Shown: piece by piece, positions 24,300 through 36,651 of the stretch
How positions within the stretch are numbered: position 1 is the first letter of the stretch
How the letters are laid out: every line of letters starts with the position of its first letter
Assembly: GCA_031216915.1 (NCBI GenBank)
Contig: CM062296.1
Location: 669,907,732 to 669,971,731 of the forward strand
Length of the DNA stretch: 64,000 bases
Source of the DNA: Pictodentalium vernedei
Lineage: Eukaryota; Mollusca; Scaphopoda; Dentaliida; Dentaliidae
Direction of reading: 5' to 3'
Made by a program: the position numbers and the translations under genes
Notes under the pieces: generated by a model
The model's input: only the letters and a program-made list of their open reading frames with translations
Databases searched by the model: none
Told to the model about the DNA's origin: nothing

Positions 24300-25130
24300 A
24301 ATAGAGAATAAACATATAAAGTTTTCAAGTAAAAAAAAAAATATTCTACGAGTAGGATTAGGAATGAAACCGACGAGCTACTTTTATTTTGTTTATCCCA
24401 TAAATCGTTTACAGGGCAGTCGCAGCGAAATCGTGCTGTTACTCGCTGCAAAACACTGCGAGAAGTGAGGAGCACACTGGACCAATTCGATCGACAAGCA
24501 AAACTGCCAAAAATAATCAAGGCGCAGTGATACATTTCAGTAAAAAATAATTCCCCTACAAACTTGAGCTAAAGTTGCAAAAATACTTTATTAAATGAAC
24601 AATGTTTATCTTTTTTGTTTTCGGTGTTTATTGTTGTTTCTTTCGTAGTCGATTCAACTTGAGTTTTATAAACAAAGCAGACGACACGCGCATTTGTTTA
24701 TTTACACTTTCCTAATTTGGAAGGTGAAACATCACTAATCATTCTCCCGCCTTTCACAATTGAACTTGTATGCTTTTCAACGCTTGGTTTCAATTGATTT
24801 ACTTTGTGTTTTCTTTGTTAATTGTTGTTAGTTTTATTGTTAGATAGAATTGAAAAGTGTTATATATTCCAAAACTAAACATTTCAGCGACGGTCAACGT
24901 TTGATAAACGTTGGTTCATTTTGTCTCCCACAAACGTAAAACAGGTCATGACAACACGAATGCGGTAGAGGTCAGAGGTCAACAAGTCCATCTCTACTCT
25001 AGGAATAAATTCCTTCAGTGTTAAACCTACGGGGAAAATTTATCACCCTACTAGCAGCTGCAACTAGGTGAATAAAGCAAACATTTATCCAAGACTTCGA
25101 ATAAACGTTCATTTATGGGATAAAATAAAA
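24300..25130. repeat. Dispersed repeat, copy 2 (partner at 1960-2490)
   Basis: Shared blocks with copy 1 include 'tttcaagtaaaaaa', 'gagtaggatta.gaatgaaaccgacgagc', 'gggcagtcgc', 'aagtgaggagcaca', 'aacttgagctaaa.ttgcaaaaatacttta' and 'tttatgggataaaat'. The central part 24600-24950 is absent from copy 1. No coding content is recognised. The stretch 23216-24299 to its left is otherwise unremarkable. Confidence 0.65.
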
Positions 25131-25189
25131 AAAGATAGCTGTTTTGGATTTATGGATTTAAAGTCATTTTCGGCATTTTTACGCCCAAA

Positions 25190-25985
25190 CACGTGTGACA
25201 CGCCTACAGTCATTGTCATAGCACTTGCAGAGATCAAACTTCTCATTTTGGCGTGTCCGTGATTTTTCTCGAGCATTGCCAGGTTTCTCTACGACTGACG
25301 GAAACCTTCTCGAGTTACAACGCAAATAACACAAAAAAGGAAAAATACACCTCTTCGTGTGTGTGCGTACAGCCATTACCAAGGCCCTTACGGAGACCAA
25401 ATTTCGCATGTCGACGAAGCAGTGGAAGTTCTGAAACACTGCAAGTTTATTTTTGAATGGCCCAAGACTTTTGGAGTTACAGCGCAAATAATGTCAGGAA
25501 AGGGGAAGATATCACTTTTAGATTGTATCACGCCCAGAGTCGTAGCGCTTACAGCGACCAAACTTCGCATTCCGACTCGGCAGTGATAGTGCTAAAACAT
25601 TGCCAAGTTTGTTTGCGATTGACGCAAAACTTTTTTCAAGTTACTATGCAAATAACGTCAAAAGGAAAAAATAACGCTTTAAATTCCAGTCAAGCCAGTC
25701 TATCACTTTTAGATTGTATCACGCCCAGAGTCGTAGCGCTTACAGCGACCAAACTTCGCATTCCGACTCGTCAGTGATAGTGTTGAAACATTGCCAAGTT
25801 TGTTTGCGATTGACGCAAAACTTTTTTAAGTTACTATGCAAATAACGTCAAAAGGAAAAAATAACGCTTTAAATTCCAGTCAAGCCAAAATATAACCATA
25901 ACATTTACGGAGACTAAATTTCGCAGCGCGGCGCGGCAGTGACACCTCTGAAGCACTGCCAGGTTAATCGCCGCGAAAAAAACAT
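25190..25985. repeat. Tandem array of ~191-bp units
   Basis: Two near-identical units begin at 25510 and 25701 (boxes 'tatcacttttagattg', 'ccaaacttcgcattccgact', 'cattgccaagtttgtttgcg', 'caaataacgtcaaaagga'). Diverged units before (about 25190-25500) and after (about 25890-25985) keep the 'agcattgccaggt', 'gagttac..cgcaaataa' and 'acggagac.aaatttcgca' boxes. The array looks satellite-like; the frames across it are repeat by-products. Confidence 0.85.
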
Positions 25986-27537
25986 ATCTAGCTACTAGTA
26001 ACTAGACGAGTGGTTCTGTAGAATCACATGCTTTTCCTGGCGTACAAACACATTAAGCCCTTTGAAGAAATTGTACAAAATTTCAGCCCCATATCCCTGA
26101 ACATGTAGGTGTGCATACTGATATTGTCCATGTTGAAGGGTTAACAAAACGTTAAATGAAAAATCCATCCATCCCATGCATAAAATCACTTGATTCTAAA
26201 GGGAATAGCCCAGCATCTTTGGATATATGTCATTCCACTATGCTCACGGAGTATAGTGATGTAACATAATTACGTTAACCCTTCATTTGTGAGTTATGAG
26301 ATATAGGATTTTAAAATGACCACGTTTAGTGGCTCTTTGGACATTTTTTATGTTTTGGACAATTTTGGCAGAAAATATAATTTTGGTAAACTTTTGTTTC
26401 CAGACGGTTATGGAAAAATGTATTTGAGACAAATCTGTGAAAATTTCAGGTCATCCACCCATTTGGACCAGGAGATATTGGCCCATGAAAAATTGGGCGT
26501 TTTGGGGCGGGTTGTGATAGAAGAAAGTTAACACCCGGAGTGAAAAGCTTATTGTCAAGACAAAGTATAGCCGTCTATCAGCTTGCGAAATTTTAACGAA
26601 ATCTGTAAAAGTTCTCGAGAATTCCGCTGTTGTAAAGTGTTGGAAGAATGAAAGAACAGGGAAAACAATAATTTTTTGACCATACAATAACAAATGTCTT
26701 TTCATTTTAGGAAAAGCCAAAAATGGGGTGCCGCCTATGATATTCTCTACCCCCTACAAACGAACTCTGAGGTGGCGTCATAGAGGGTCAAATGGTCAAA
26801 AACTTAAATGTGTCGGCTTTTGTTGTAGAGCTCAGAAAAATAGAAAATAGCTGTTTATTACTTCTTAAATTTATCGCCATTTTTGCGTCACTTCAAAGTT
26901 TCGTCATTCATTACATATTTATTAACAATGCATGCTTTAAGGTAAAAGAACGTTTTCGGGAGCTCGAAATGGTATCACCATGTTCGGCAGATGTCCTCAG
27001 TAAAAATTACACTGAAAAATTTGAGAAGCTACTGCCAGAAGTTTCGCCACAGTTTACTGACAACGGACGGTATTGTTATTCCGGCCTGAAATATGCTAGG
27101 CTTTCGAGTGACAGGAAGCGATAATGAACACGTTATCCAGCGGCTTAGTGCGTTAAAAAGCAGTATATACCTTCTTCTCGTTTTTTGACTCATTCTGTGA
27201 TGTACGTGTTTCGTCGTTGGATGACTTCTGGAAATTAGCTTGCGATTTCAAAATAATCTAGTTGTGGATAATACCGCAACCTCGGTCTCGGTACTTGCAA
27301 CAAACATGAAGTTGCAAAAATAGGGATCGCCGGGTGCGCACTCCACTTGGGTCCGCCAATGACATAGACGGACATGATGGGACTGGGTGCTATAGAACTT
27401 GGTCGTTCTCTTGGATTCTGCTGCGTGCCAAAACACCGAAACAGTTCAGAAGTATCTTTGATAAGATGATGTCTTCAAGATATGAAATATATATATATGA
27501 CCATGTGCATGTTCTGGAATTTGTATTAGATTCGAGG

Positions 27538-27602
27538 TCGTGTTTACAATCGGATTACAACCAGTCCGCCAGGGCGTGCTGCAATCCGATTGTAAACACG
27601 AG
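27538..27602. repeat. Short inverted repeat with ~20-bp arms
   Basis: 'cgtgtttacaatcggatt' at about 27539 is mirrored by 'aatccgattgtaaacacg' at about 27584, separated by about 27 bp. It is a possible MITE remnant. The rest of 25986-29960 contains no supported gene. Confidence 0.75.
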
Positions 27603-28562
27603 CAAGAATCTGAAATTACAGGACATGCATTTGGTCATGATAATACATTTATCTAACAATCCCGTTATATAAAGCCCGTTTTTCCTGCTTTTCAGCTTAA
27701 ATTGGGTTGGAATTGGTCAAAATGTTGAATTTCATGTTTTAATGAGTAATAACGATGCATATAATTCTGTGGTAGTGCGGTGTTTACCGGAAGTTGAATC
27801 TGTCTGATACAGAATCGGAACAGGGGGGCTGATACAAACGTTTTTCCGAGTTTTTGGGGTGCAAATTAAATAGATTGTTAGATAAATATCGTTAGAAACT
27901 CTTCGTGTTGTGTGTGACTTATTCGTAACATTTTAAGTGATACTTACTGAGAAGTCGTGGGCCCCCACGAAAAACAGACGAAGATCGCCAACTCTTGAGG
28001 CAACTTTCCTATTTATATCAAATTTCTGTATGATTTACAAATAACTTTAAAAATACTTTTAGCCGAATTGATTTAGCTGCTCATCTGCTTGTTAAATTTC
28101 ACTTTATTATGTGAGCCCCAACATTTTGCTGAATACTGATTCCCTGCCTTAGTTCAGTATTGTGTATTCCCAACCTAATTACATGCTCGAGCGTCAACGT
28201 TTGCTGCTAGGTTCGATCATTAACAAAACCTCTTAGTAATTTAGCGCGCATGCCCGCGTTATATTTGTAACGATTTTTGACACAATTCATGGTGACTTCA
28301 GGTCTCGGGAAGATTCAATTAACTGGAGAAAAAATGGACGTTTGCAAAAATCTGAAACGAATGTTTGTAATTCTCCTTTATTTGGTTTTGCTTTATTTTC
28401 ATTTCTCTGTGCATTGTTTTGAACTCTACAAGCAAAGCAATCCGTAATACCTTATGCATTATGCCGTCTACTAAAGAGTTTTTGCAACAGTGCAACGAAA
28501 ACAATCAGACGAGAAAACCGAACCAATTTCTTTTACAGGTGACATCGAATAACCAGTCGTTC

Positions 28563-28960
28563 TAAAATAAGACCGCAGGTACAAAGTGAAACAGGTCGTA
28601 CTAAAATGAGACCGCAGGTACAAAATGAGACCTCAAGTGATCGCTGGCAACGTACAGGCGATAAAGTCCCCAAATGAACGCTATCTGGGGAATACCAAAT
28701 ATATATCCGAAGTTTGGTACCGAATTTTTAAATTTCGTTTTAATGTATAGCGCGATATTCGACTTGCGATCTCACTTTTCCGCAACGAAGAACAAAGAGA
28801 CCGCAAGTAAACTTCTGGTCCTAAAAACACCAAACGAACGCTATCTAGTGACTTTAGGTATTTTCAATGTAAACCGAACTTTTATATCGATACTTTATTT
28901 TTTAACCCCTAAAATTCCACTGTCTTCTTATAAGCGTTTTGGGTCTCATAGTAACCACGT
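28563..28960. repeat. Short tandem and near-tandem repeats
   Basis: Two ~39-bp units with 'aaaat(g/a)agaccgcaggtac' lie at 28563-28640. A looser ~150-bp duplication carries 'aacgctatct' and 'taccgaa'-type blocks at about 28676 and about 28840. There is no coding value. Confidence 0.5.
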
Positions 28961-29967
28961 GCTACCATAGAAACCAAGATGGCGAAATCCAGTATTGAAA
29001 ATGGACGACGGAAACACGTATCACCCTAACAATACGCGCGGCACATGCACACTAACACCACGTATCACTATGATAATGACGTCATAAGATGGCCGCTCAC
29101 GCGGGTTACCGTGACAACCAAACATGACGTCACTTCCGGAGTCATCCCTCGGGGTCATCCAGAATACTACTAGTGTGCGAGCATTATCACTGATTATACC
29201 AACACGAAAACCGGCAACATCATTTTTGTACAAGCCATCACTCATAAACTTCAGAAAAGCTTGAGTAACTAATGATTTCAAAGAACTTCACATTCATCTA
29301 CGATCACTGTATAACAATCAAAGTGCCAAAGAAAAGAACATAATCAGAGAAATATCAACTGTTATACTAATATCGAACCGCACTAAACAAACGCCATTTT
29401 TATGAAAAACATGAATGGTGACGTTCGTTCTACGTCCTGAACAATGGGGGTAAAATTATAGCTATTCTCATAGTTAGGTGCAGTACATAAAAATAGAAAT
29501 AGGCTTCTTGAAAGATTCCATGGCTTTAAAAATCGACGAACTGGAGGACGTGTAAATGGACACTCAGTAGACTTTAATGGCGTTAATGGTTATGAAATAA
29601 CAGAAGAACGTGTGCAGTTTCTGGCCAAATTTTATTTTTAATTATAACAACAACTTATATCTACCATTAACCCCCGTACATGTACCAATGAGCTTCATGA
29701 GTTCTCTCAAACAAGAATGGATTTGTTAAATTCCTAATTGCATCTTGCGAAAAATTGTTTCTTGTTATTCTGATAATTCAACAAAGATGTGTAGAAGGTT
29801 AAACATGGTTCCGCTAGTAAGTACTAATTTCTCTCGGACAACACAATGGTAAAGAGATAATCCTGGTTATTGCTACTTTTTACGATATAACAATTCGTAT
29901 TCCTTTAACACATATTTATTTATCATAATTCTTTTTATGACTAGTTTTTAAATAAATCACATTTTCT

Positions 29968-31700
29968 GCATGTAATAATAATAATCATTTATTTGGCCTT
30001 CCGCTGATGTGCCACGGTCCTCTAAAGAGGAAGCCGACATCAACCCCGTCACCTACCAAGTTAGTCCCCAGCCCCACTGTCCCTCCTAACCTCCCAGCAT
30101 TCTGAAACAAACAGTTTTATTATTTCCTCCACTGGCGCTTTCTCAATCTCGCCAACTATGATATTGACTTTTTCCCTCATATCATCCATCATCCACTTAT
30201 CTCTCTTGCTTTCATCTCACTCTTCTATTATTTCTTCAATGAATCTGATTCTTCCAGGAAAATATTTAGGGCATTCTACGATGAAATGTTCTAGGGTCTC
30301 CGTTACATTTGCACATTTGGCATCTTGTTTCCTCGCCTTATCCGATTTTACTTTTAACTCGAGTGACCTTGATTTCACGTTGGACACCAAGGACTCTCCC
30401 CCAACAATCCATCGAGCCCCCTTGCCCCCCCCCCCTCCCCCAGGAACTGGCGCATTTGTTGAATAACCGCCCAATGAGTTCTTAGACCTAATTCCGGATC
30501 ACCAGTTTCTCTTGCAATTCTCGAGAACCTGCCTTTGATAAACTGCTTCTCCCCGACATCACTCCGCTTTCTAGATCTGCTGTTTGTAAAGTTTGCTAGG
30601 TAATTCAAGTAACATAATTTTCCCATATATGTTTTATCTATAACAGGCATCCAACCAAATTCCCCTCTGACCGCTTCCGGTGCGGCTGCATTACTTGATC
30701 CGGTTATCCACCGACCCGCATCATTTTACAGGATCTCAAAATTCCTCGCTACCGTTTGGTTCAAAGGAATCACATCCGTTCCATAAATTACTCTTGGTAA
30801 CCCCACCCTCTCCAAAATAGTATTTTTCCAACGAACACCTTGATAAATTTATTCCTTCCAAGAGTTTTTAACTGATTGTGTATTCCTTCCCTTTTGTTTT
30901 TAAGTTTGCAGGTGTGATTTCTGTATATGCCTCTACATGTGACACATAAATCCACCCCTGGGTATTCATATTCTCCTGTTCCCTAGATTGTTATATCCTT
31001 TCTTTCTGTTCACAAACAGAAAATTTACCCACCCTCCAACTTCGGACCTCATCTACCCTTCGGCCCACGGGTATTACTTCACTCTTGGTCTAGTCCAATT
31101 CAAGTCGCCATTTATCCTCGTACTTTCCTACAATGGTTAACGGTTTTGCTTGTCCCTGTTCACTCTCGGCAAAAAAAACCCATATTATCTGCAAATAATA
31201 ACCTTGGGATTTTTGTCTCTCAAACTTTGACCCCCCCCCCCCCCCCCCCCCCCCGTGCTTGCCATCAATTCTTCTCCTAAATCTTGTATGCACAATGCAA
31301 ACAGAATCGGGAACAGGATACACCCTTCCTTAACCCCTTGAACTCGTAAGACCGAATTTTCGGTCCAAGGCATAATTTCGTCCCATTTTGTCTCAAGAAG
31401 TCGCTACACGGAGAATTGGTGGGAAAATAACAACTGCAGTCTGCAGCTATTATTTTATCCTCACTGCATATTGATATTAAACTGAATCATCTCGCCGTAA
31501 GTGTACACAAAGGCGATACCAGTCCATGAAAAGGGGGTTCAAAGGGTTAAGGCCTATTCCATTGAGACCCTTTTTGTTGTGAAGTTCCCCAGGTTGAGTA
31601 CACTCTGACATCCCTGTACAGTGCTTCCGTGATTTCAACAAAACTACTCCAAATCCGAGACCTTCAATTTTCCGCCACATCCCATCCCTCTATACTCTAT
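29968..31700 (-). mobile_element. LINE fragment (RT to 3' end), minus strand
   Basis: On the minus strand, the 31185-31329 frame has the RT motif-B region (V-K-E-G-C-I-L-F-P-I-L-F-A-L). The 31554-31680 frame gives the part before it (K-K-G-L-N-G-I). The 30217-30474 frame gives the C-terminal zinc-like box (C-A-N-V-T-E-T-L-E-H-F-I-V-E-C-P-K-Y). The 3' end at about 29970-30000 reads as 'ggccaaataaatgattatt' followed by ATT repeats, a typical LINE microsatellite tail. It is broken by stops, a C run at 31231 and a MITE at 31330-31550. A further N-terminal RT piece lies at 33880-34010. Confidence 0.75.
31330..31550. mobile_element. TTAA-flanked MITE inside the LINE RT
   Basis: The element is bounded by TTAA with ends CCCCTTGAAC and GGTTCAAAGGG, related at the right terminus to family A. 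It sits exactly within the RT motif-B region of the minus-strand LINE; omitting it and one TTAA gives a continuous RT frame. The internal sequence is not shared with the other copies. Confidence 0.8.
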
Positions 31701-31882
31701 TTCGTATGAATTTTTCACATCTGGGAAGGTCACGCGCCTTTTTTCTTATTGACTCGTTGATTCTACCTATTTGTGGTCGTTTCACATCGGGATTGAGTAG
31801 GGCACGAATATTCCAAGACAGTGAGGGCATTATTTACATCGTTCAGTGTAAGTGTTTCGAAACAATTAACAGCAGGTATGAC

Positions 31883-32130
31883 TTAACCCTTTATCTAACA
31901 TGAAAAGCAGACGACATTTGCAAACAAAATTCTCGAATAACTAATTGTTTTCATTTTTTGTCTCAAAAACATAGGTTATGACGCCTCTTTGGAACGAGCT
32001 CGTTCCCAAGAGGGGTCATAATCTATGTTTTTGAGACAAAAAAAAACATGAAAAAAATTATGAAAATTAATTGGCGATGTTTGTGAATAACGCTGGGCAG
32101 TTTTGGTCGATACGTGGGGTAAAGGGTTAA
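31883..32130. mobile_element. TTAA-flanked palindromic MITE, family B copy
   Basis: TTAA-CCCTTTATC and GGTAAAGGG-TTAA enclose the family's central palindrome (about 31960-32040; 'ggaacgagctcgttcc' core). It is slightly more diverged than the 3554 and 18377 copies. Confidence 0.87.
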
Positions 32131-32215
32131 ATCTTATGAATTACGAAAATCTGGTTCTTGTTATTTCTTCATTTCTCGTTTTCGTGTTTAAACACCCCAA
32201 CTTTCTTTCTGTCCT

Positions 32216-32600
32216 TTTTTCTTTATTAAGGTTTAACCACATTTTAACAGCCAAGGTCATATCGTGTCGGTGACAGTTTTACGGGTGGAGGAAGCCGGAG
32301 TACCCGGAGAGAACCACCGAGCAGCTGCTAGCTCCCCAACGTCGTAACTCCGCACTGAAGCACAGGCAGGGTTAGATTGATTGAAGACATGCGCACCATC
32401 AACGTGCAGTACGCCTTAGTGAACGGCGTCACCGTGCCCCCATGTGGACAATCGGGGTTAAGTGCCTTGCCCGTGGGCACAACGCGGGAGTCCGAATCGA
32501 TCGCTCAGACGGTCACCCATCCAGGGACTAACGGGGCTCGATGTTGTTAAACTTCGGTGATCTGATGAGAACCGGTTATCGCAAAGCAACCCAACAACAT
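32216..32600 (-). mobile_element. SINE with a 5S-rRNA-like head, minus strand
   Basis: The body is shared with other window SINEs ('acgggtggaggaagccgg', 'tacccggagagaaccaccga', 'gcaccatcaacgtgcag', 'aagtgccttgccc'). At the minus-strand 5' end (about 32508-32590), the sequence 'ggtcacccatccagggacta', then 'cttcggtgatctgatgagaa' resembles the complement of a 5S rRNA from its 3' half inward. 5S-headed SINEs are known in animals; that this head is 5S-derived is from remembered 5S features. Confidence 0.7.
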
Positions 32601-32806
32601 CCACGTACTTTTCATTGAACAATGCGATATGACATCTGTGATTAGCAAGCCACTGATAGATGCAAAAAATAGTATATGTTTTGGAGTTTTTAATGAGCGG
32701 GTGTGCAAAATCGGGATACAGATTTGTTTGGATGAAAGTTTACGATAGATCTGAATATCTGCAGTAGGCCTTTTCGAATGGTGATAACTGCCACAGCCGT
32801 TTCTCC

Positions 32807-33096
32807 TTAACTAGTAGAGTGCTAAATTATTTTTAATCATCAACATTTGTTGACACGTCGTCCCCTGAGTTCCAATGTGTTCTATATGTCAGTAGGCACA
32901 TAGAACACATTGGAACTCAGGAGACGAAGTCTTTGCCTTGTTACAGTTTATGAGAGAGGGTAGGTACTCTCCCGTAAATTGTAATAAGAAAATTCCAGGC
33001 AGAGCAAATAGTCACAGAGTTTGAAGCCTTTGAGTTGCAGTACCAGCATTCTAGAGTAAAGACCAGATATGGGCTTCCAGCACTAAACCAGTTTAA
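32807..33096. mobile_element. TTAA-flanked MITE, family C copy 1
   Basis: TTAAC.GTAGAGTGCTAAA at the left is mirrored by 'ccagcactaaacc.gtttaa' at the right. An internal palindrome (about 32868-32925, 'ccaatgtgttctat' arms) and 'tctttgcctt' box follow. It shares both termini and internal boxes with 34183-34428. Confidence 0.8.
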
Positions 33097-33479
33097 ATGC
33101 GTTCAGATGTACGTATTTATTTAATTTATCAATCATTTAAATCGCTGATTTTATTCTGCCAGGAAACAAAAGGATTGATCTTCATGGAATTCCGTTTTCG
33201 AAGTATGACGCAGCTATCTGTGTCGACATGGTTTAGCATCGTTTAACTTTTTTACCTAACAGTAATGGGACCTGACAACATAGATACCATGATTTAAGAC
33301 AGGATGTCCATAGGCCTACTCGAAAATGACAGTACACTTATACGTTTTACTATTGAAATTCGCATGAAAGTCGGTTACTTATAAAGCCAAAAGTCGGTGA
33401 ATTATAGGCACTGGTACCTACAATACAGTCCACGTTAGGGAATTCCTACAGTATTTTTTTCAGTTGTAAGGTCTTAGAA

Positions 33480-33870
33480 AAAAATACACGTTGCCTTCAT
33501 CAGGCCGCTTCTCGAATACGCTTACACTGTTTGTGGAAATTGTCCGGCGTCCAAAGTGGCTGATTACTAAACAAAACCAGAATGCAGCGTCACGGATAAT
33601 CACAGGGGCAACTATTAGTGCTAGTAAGTCTTTGTTATGCTCAGAAAAGAGATGGGACTCTCCGCGGGAGAGACGTCGCAAATTAAAGTTAATACAGTAT
33701 TTTAAAATATATCACCGCTTGTTGCCTCCTCACATCACCAATAATAACTCATTCCCGGTGGAATAACCTACCCTTGCCTGTCCGTGAAAACTCATCACTG
33801 AGCAAGTTTAAGACTTTTTAAATAATGGAAACAAGCCTACGACCACCCCTGCTTTATGGGACTAAATGAA
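33480..33870 (+). pseudogene. LINE RT C-terminal fragment, plus strand
   Basis: The conceptual frame gives I-R-P-L-L-E-Y-A (33500 region), A-A-S-R-I-I-T-G-A and R-E-R-R-R-K-L-K-L-I-Q-Y-F-K-I-Y-H, the conserved text after the RT thumb in CR1/L2-type LINEs. There are frame changes in the first 100 bp. It is a short relic without ends. Confidence 0.65.
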
Positions 33871-33874
33871 TAGG

Positions 33875-34010
33875 GCGGTTCACAGAGTATCCCCGGTTTT
33901 TTCGGAGAAACTCGTTAGGAATTTCATCCAACCCTCCCGCTTTTCCATTCCTTAATTTTGAGACCACCTTTTGCACCTCCTCGGTTTTAATTTCGCTGCA
34001 CCAGGCTGCA
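33875..34010 (-). pseudogene. LINE RT N-terminal fragment, minus strand
   Basis: The minus-strand frame reads E-E-V-Q-K-V-V-S-K-L-R-N-G-K-A-G-G-L-D-E-I-P, the conserved first RT block (usually K-A-x-G-x-D-x-I-P). It could be the upstream part of the LINE at 29968-31700, separated by later insertions. Confidence 0.65.
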
Positions 34011-34182
34011 CACGAAGTTCGATAGATTATCCCTCAACCGGATTCGAGCAAGCTTTCTGTCAAAGCCCTCATCAGTTATGTTCTAACTTGTCTAGTGTTG
34101 TGTTGTTTACTGTGTGTCTCATATTATTGTGTTCCTTCTTTTGTTTTGTATGTTGTGTATGCGTGTGACATAATATTTTCTC

Positions 34183-34428
34183 TTAACTGGTAGAGTGCTA
34201 AATTATTTTTGTCAAAATTTGTTCAGATATCTTTGCCTTACTTCAATGTATGGAAAAGTGCCTAAAAGCACTCTTCCATAAATTGTAGCAAGGCAATCCC
34301 ATACATGCAAAATAATTTCACTTAAAAGATAATATGTTGGCCATCCGCAGAATTTGAAGCGTTTAAGATGTCGTTTCTGCACTATAGAACAAAACCCAAA
34401 TATGGGCGTCCAGCACTTAACCGGTTAA
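34183..34428. mobile_element. TTAA-flanked MITE, family C copy 2
   Basis: TTAACTGGTAGAGTGCTAAA at the left and 'ccagcacttaaccggttaa' at the right match family C copy 1. The internal palindrome (about 34242-34290) uses different arm sequence, so only termini and some internal boxes are conserved. Confidence 0.8.
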
Positions 34429-34625
34429 TAAAAACTTTTTAAACATTTTTTTTAGTCGACTCGTTAGTCACATACAGAAAAGTGTCTCAACTGCCGCCGT
34501 TTTTTTGGGAGGGAGGAGGTGTTGCTATAAATAAACAATGCTAAGAGTTGCAACGTTTCTCTCTGATGCCCCAGCAATCCAGTTGTATAAAGGTCAGGAA
34601 TCTGACCATACTGTACACTTAAAAA

Positions 34626-34800
34626 CTAACCCTTTACCTTACGAAACTGACATACCCCGCTAGCGTTTTTCATAAAAATCGCAATTTAAATTTTACTTTT
34701 TTTCAGTGTTTGTCTTCAAAACATAACGTATGACCCTCCATTGGAACGAGCTAGTTCCAATGATGGTCATAAGCTCTGTTTTAGGAGAATTCGTTTAAGA
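34626..34800. repeat. Diverged family B MITE remnant
   Basis: 'taaccctttacctta' is followed by a palindromic core 'ccattggaacgagctagttccaatg'. No matching right terminus is seen. A similar remnant lies at 43301-43460. Between here and 35800 no gene is recognised. Confidence 0.5.
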
Positions 34801-35803
34801 ATTTCTTTCCAGAAAACTGAGATTCGGTGTGAAATTTAAAGGACATTTTGTAGATTTTTTTTTTGTTTAACAAATGCTCAAACATTACTTAAAGATCCTT
34901 TAGCTGCATTTTCAGACTTTCATCTAAGAACATTATGTCCTTTCAGCGACTAAAGTTAGCTTTAAATTTTGTTTGGACCCCAGACAACTTCGGAAATGAA
35001 TATCAAAGTTTTGCATATAATGCTTCCTCGCTGTATTGAGTCGTGCCTAAAAAGAAAAAACTATCAATTTTTCCCGTCTCATGCAGATGTGTAAAAAACA
35101 AGTTCAATTCTTCGGTAAAAATAACTGGTTACCACTTCATTTATTAAATGAAAAATATTACTTTAGTTTAAACAATATTTATTCAGCGTTTTTCAAGAAA
35201 TATTTAGTATACACCAAAGTAGATGATGGATCCGACAGAAAGCTAAAAAGCTTATACAAGGTTTTCACATACGACACTTACTATATAACAATATAATAGG
35301 ATCAATAACATTCATATAGTCGCGTATATATTGCTTAAACCATGCTTATTGAAGGGAGAAATGTTGGTGGAAAAAAGAGAATATTGGATGAAGAAAGAAA
35401 GCATTAATCTAATCTGCGTGCAAACTAATCCGGTAACCCATCTGGGATTAGTGAGGATATAAGAGGACTAAAATCAAAGAAGGCGTATAAATTGCATACA
35501 AATTGTGTTCAGGAAAGTCGCCTACCTTCATACACATATATATATACACACTTAGAGTGATAATCACATATACATACATACATATGTACACACACACACA
35601 CACACACACATAGCCTTGTCTACCCTACATACCGAGGTACCCCATTGTTTGTCCTTTGTGTGGACTAACGGTTTCAACCTCGTTTTGCCGGTACAGTTCT
35701 GGGAAAACAACCGAGGTAAAGGGTTTCTTTTGTCTTTTGTACCTCGGTAAGGCGAAACACGCAAACTCTTTTGTCTAGTTACCTCGTCAAGTTGGTAAGA
35801 CAA

Positions 35804-35923
<120 letters not shown>

Positions 35924-36024
35924 CTTCTCCTCCTTCTGTTTCTTCTCCTGCTTTTGTGTCCTCTCCTGCTTCTGTTTCCTCTCCTGCTTCTCCTGCTGTT
36001 TCTTCTCCCCCTTCTCCTGCCTCT

Positions 36025-36651
36025 AGTGTGGTTCAACCAGGTATATCGTACTCAAAGAAAGTCAAATCACCGAGCCGCAACTCGGGCCGCTCATTTGATT
36101 CTAAATTCTCCCAGTTTCGGCATAAAAGCGGAGTTAATTTTGACAAAAGGAATTGGCGCCTCCCCGATGTTTGTAAAAACATCCTTATGATTGGAAGTTC
36201 AAATTTAGGACGCATTGATCGAAATCCCCATCCGGACATCCAGGTGGAGTGTTACCCCGGCGCCAAATTCAATCATCTGCGCTCTATGTTTAAAGCGCAC
36301 AGGGGCCAGTCCAGTCCCCAAAAAATATTATTAAATATTGGCGTGAATTCTCGAAACGATCATTCTGATCTCGTAGTTAAGCAGTTGCGGAATATGCTTA
36401 GCGATATCAGTGTCAAGTTTAGATCAGCAAAAATTTATTTCGCTGAACTAAACTTTTCGCAAAAACTCCCTCAGGCTGAGAGGAGAACCCTGAGCATCAT
36501 CAACGAAACCATTCGGAAAGTGAAGGACGTTAACGTTATACCAAAAATTGATGACGCGAAGTTTGATGTTGCTCAGGATTTAATCCATTGGACCACGAGA
36601 ACCGCCAATATTATGTACGATCACTGGTTGAACCACCTGAATTTAAACTAA
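36025..36651 (+). pseudogene. SGNH-hydrolase-like domain upstream of Penelope RT
   Basis: The frame has no ATG at its beginning; it is open from the pyrimidine-rich microsatellite. The globular part carries the four SGNH blocks: I-G-S-S-N-L (nucleophile block, 36187-36205), the Y-P-G-A block near 36250, L-N-I-G-V-N-S-R-N-D (G-x-N-type block, about 36330-36360) and I-H-W-T near 36585 (the C-terminal His block). SGNH hydrolases act on ester bonds; esterase domains are known in ORF1 of CR1-type LINEs. Its role in a Penelope element is unknown. The stop at 36649-36651 overlaps the RT frame start region. Confidence 0.65.

Noticed and set aside
25179-25777. Repetitive frames that could look like a repeat protein (shared T-K-L-R-I-P-T-R-Q endings)
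   Set aside because: They arise from the ~191-bp tandem DNA array; the frame is not kept between units.
7163-25985. Direct repeats that might suggest a CRISPR array
   Set aside because: Repeat lengths, spacing and the animal-type context do not fit; there are no short repeats with uniform unique spacers and no cas genes.
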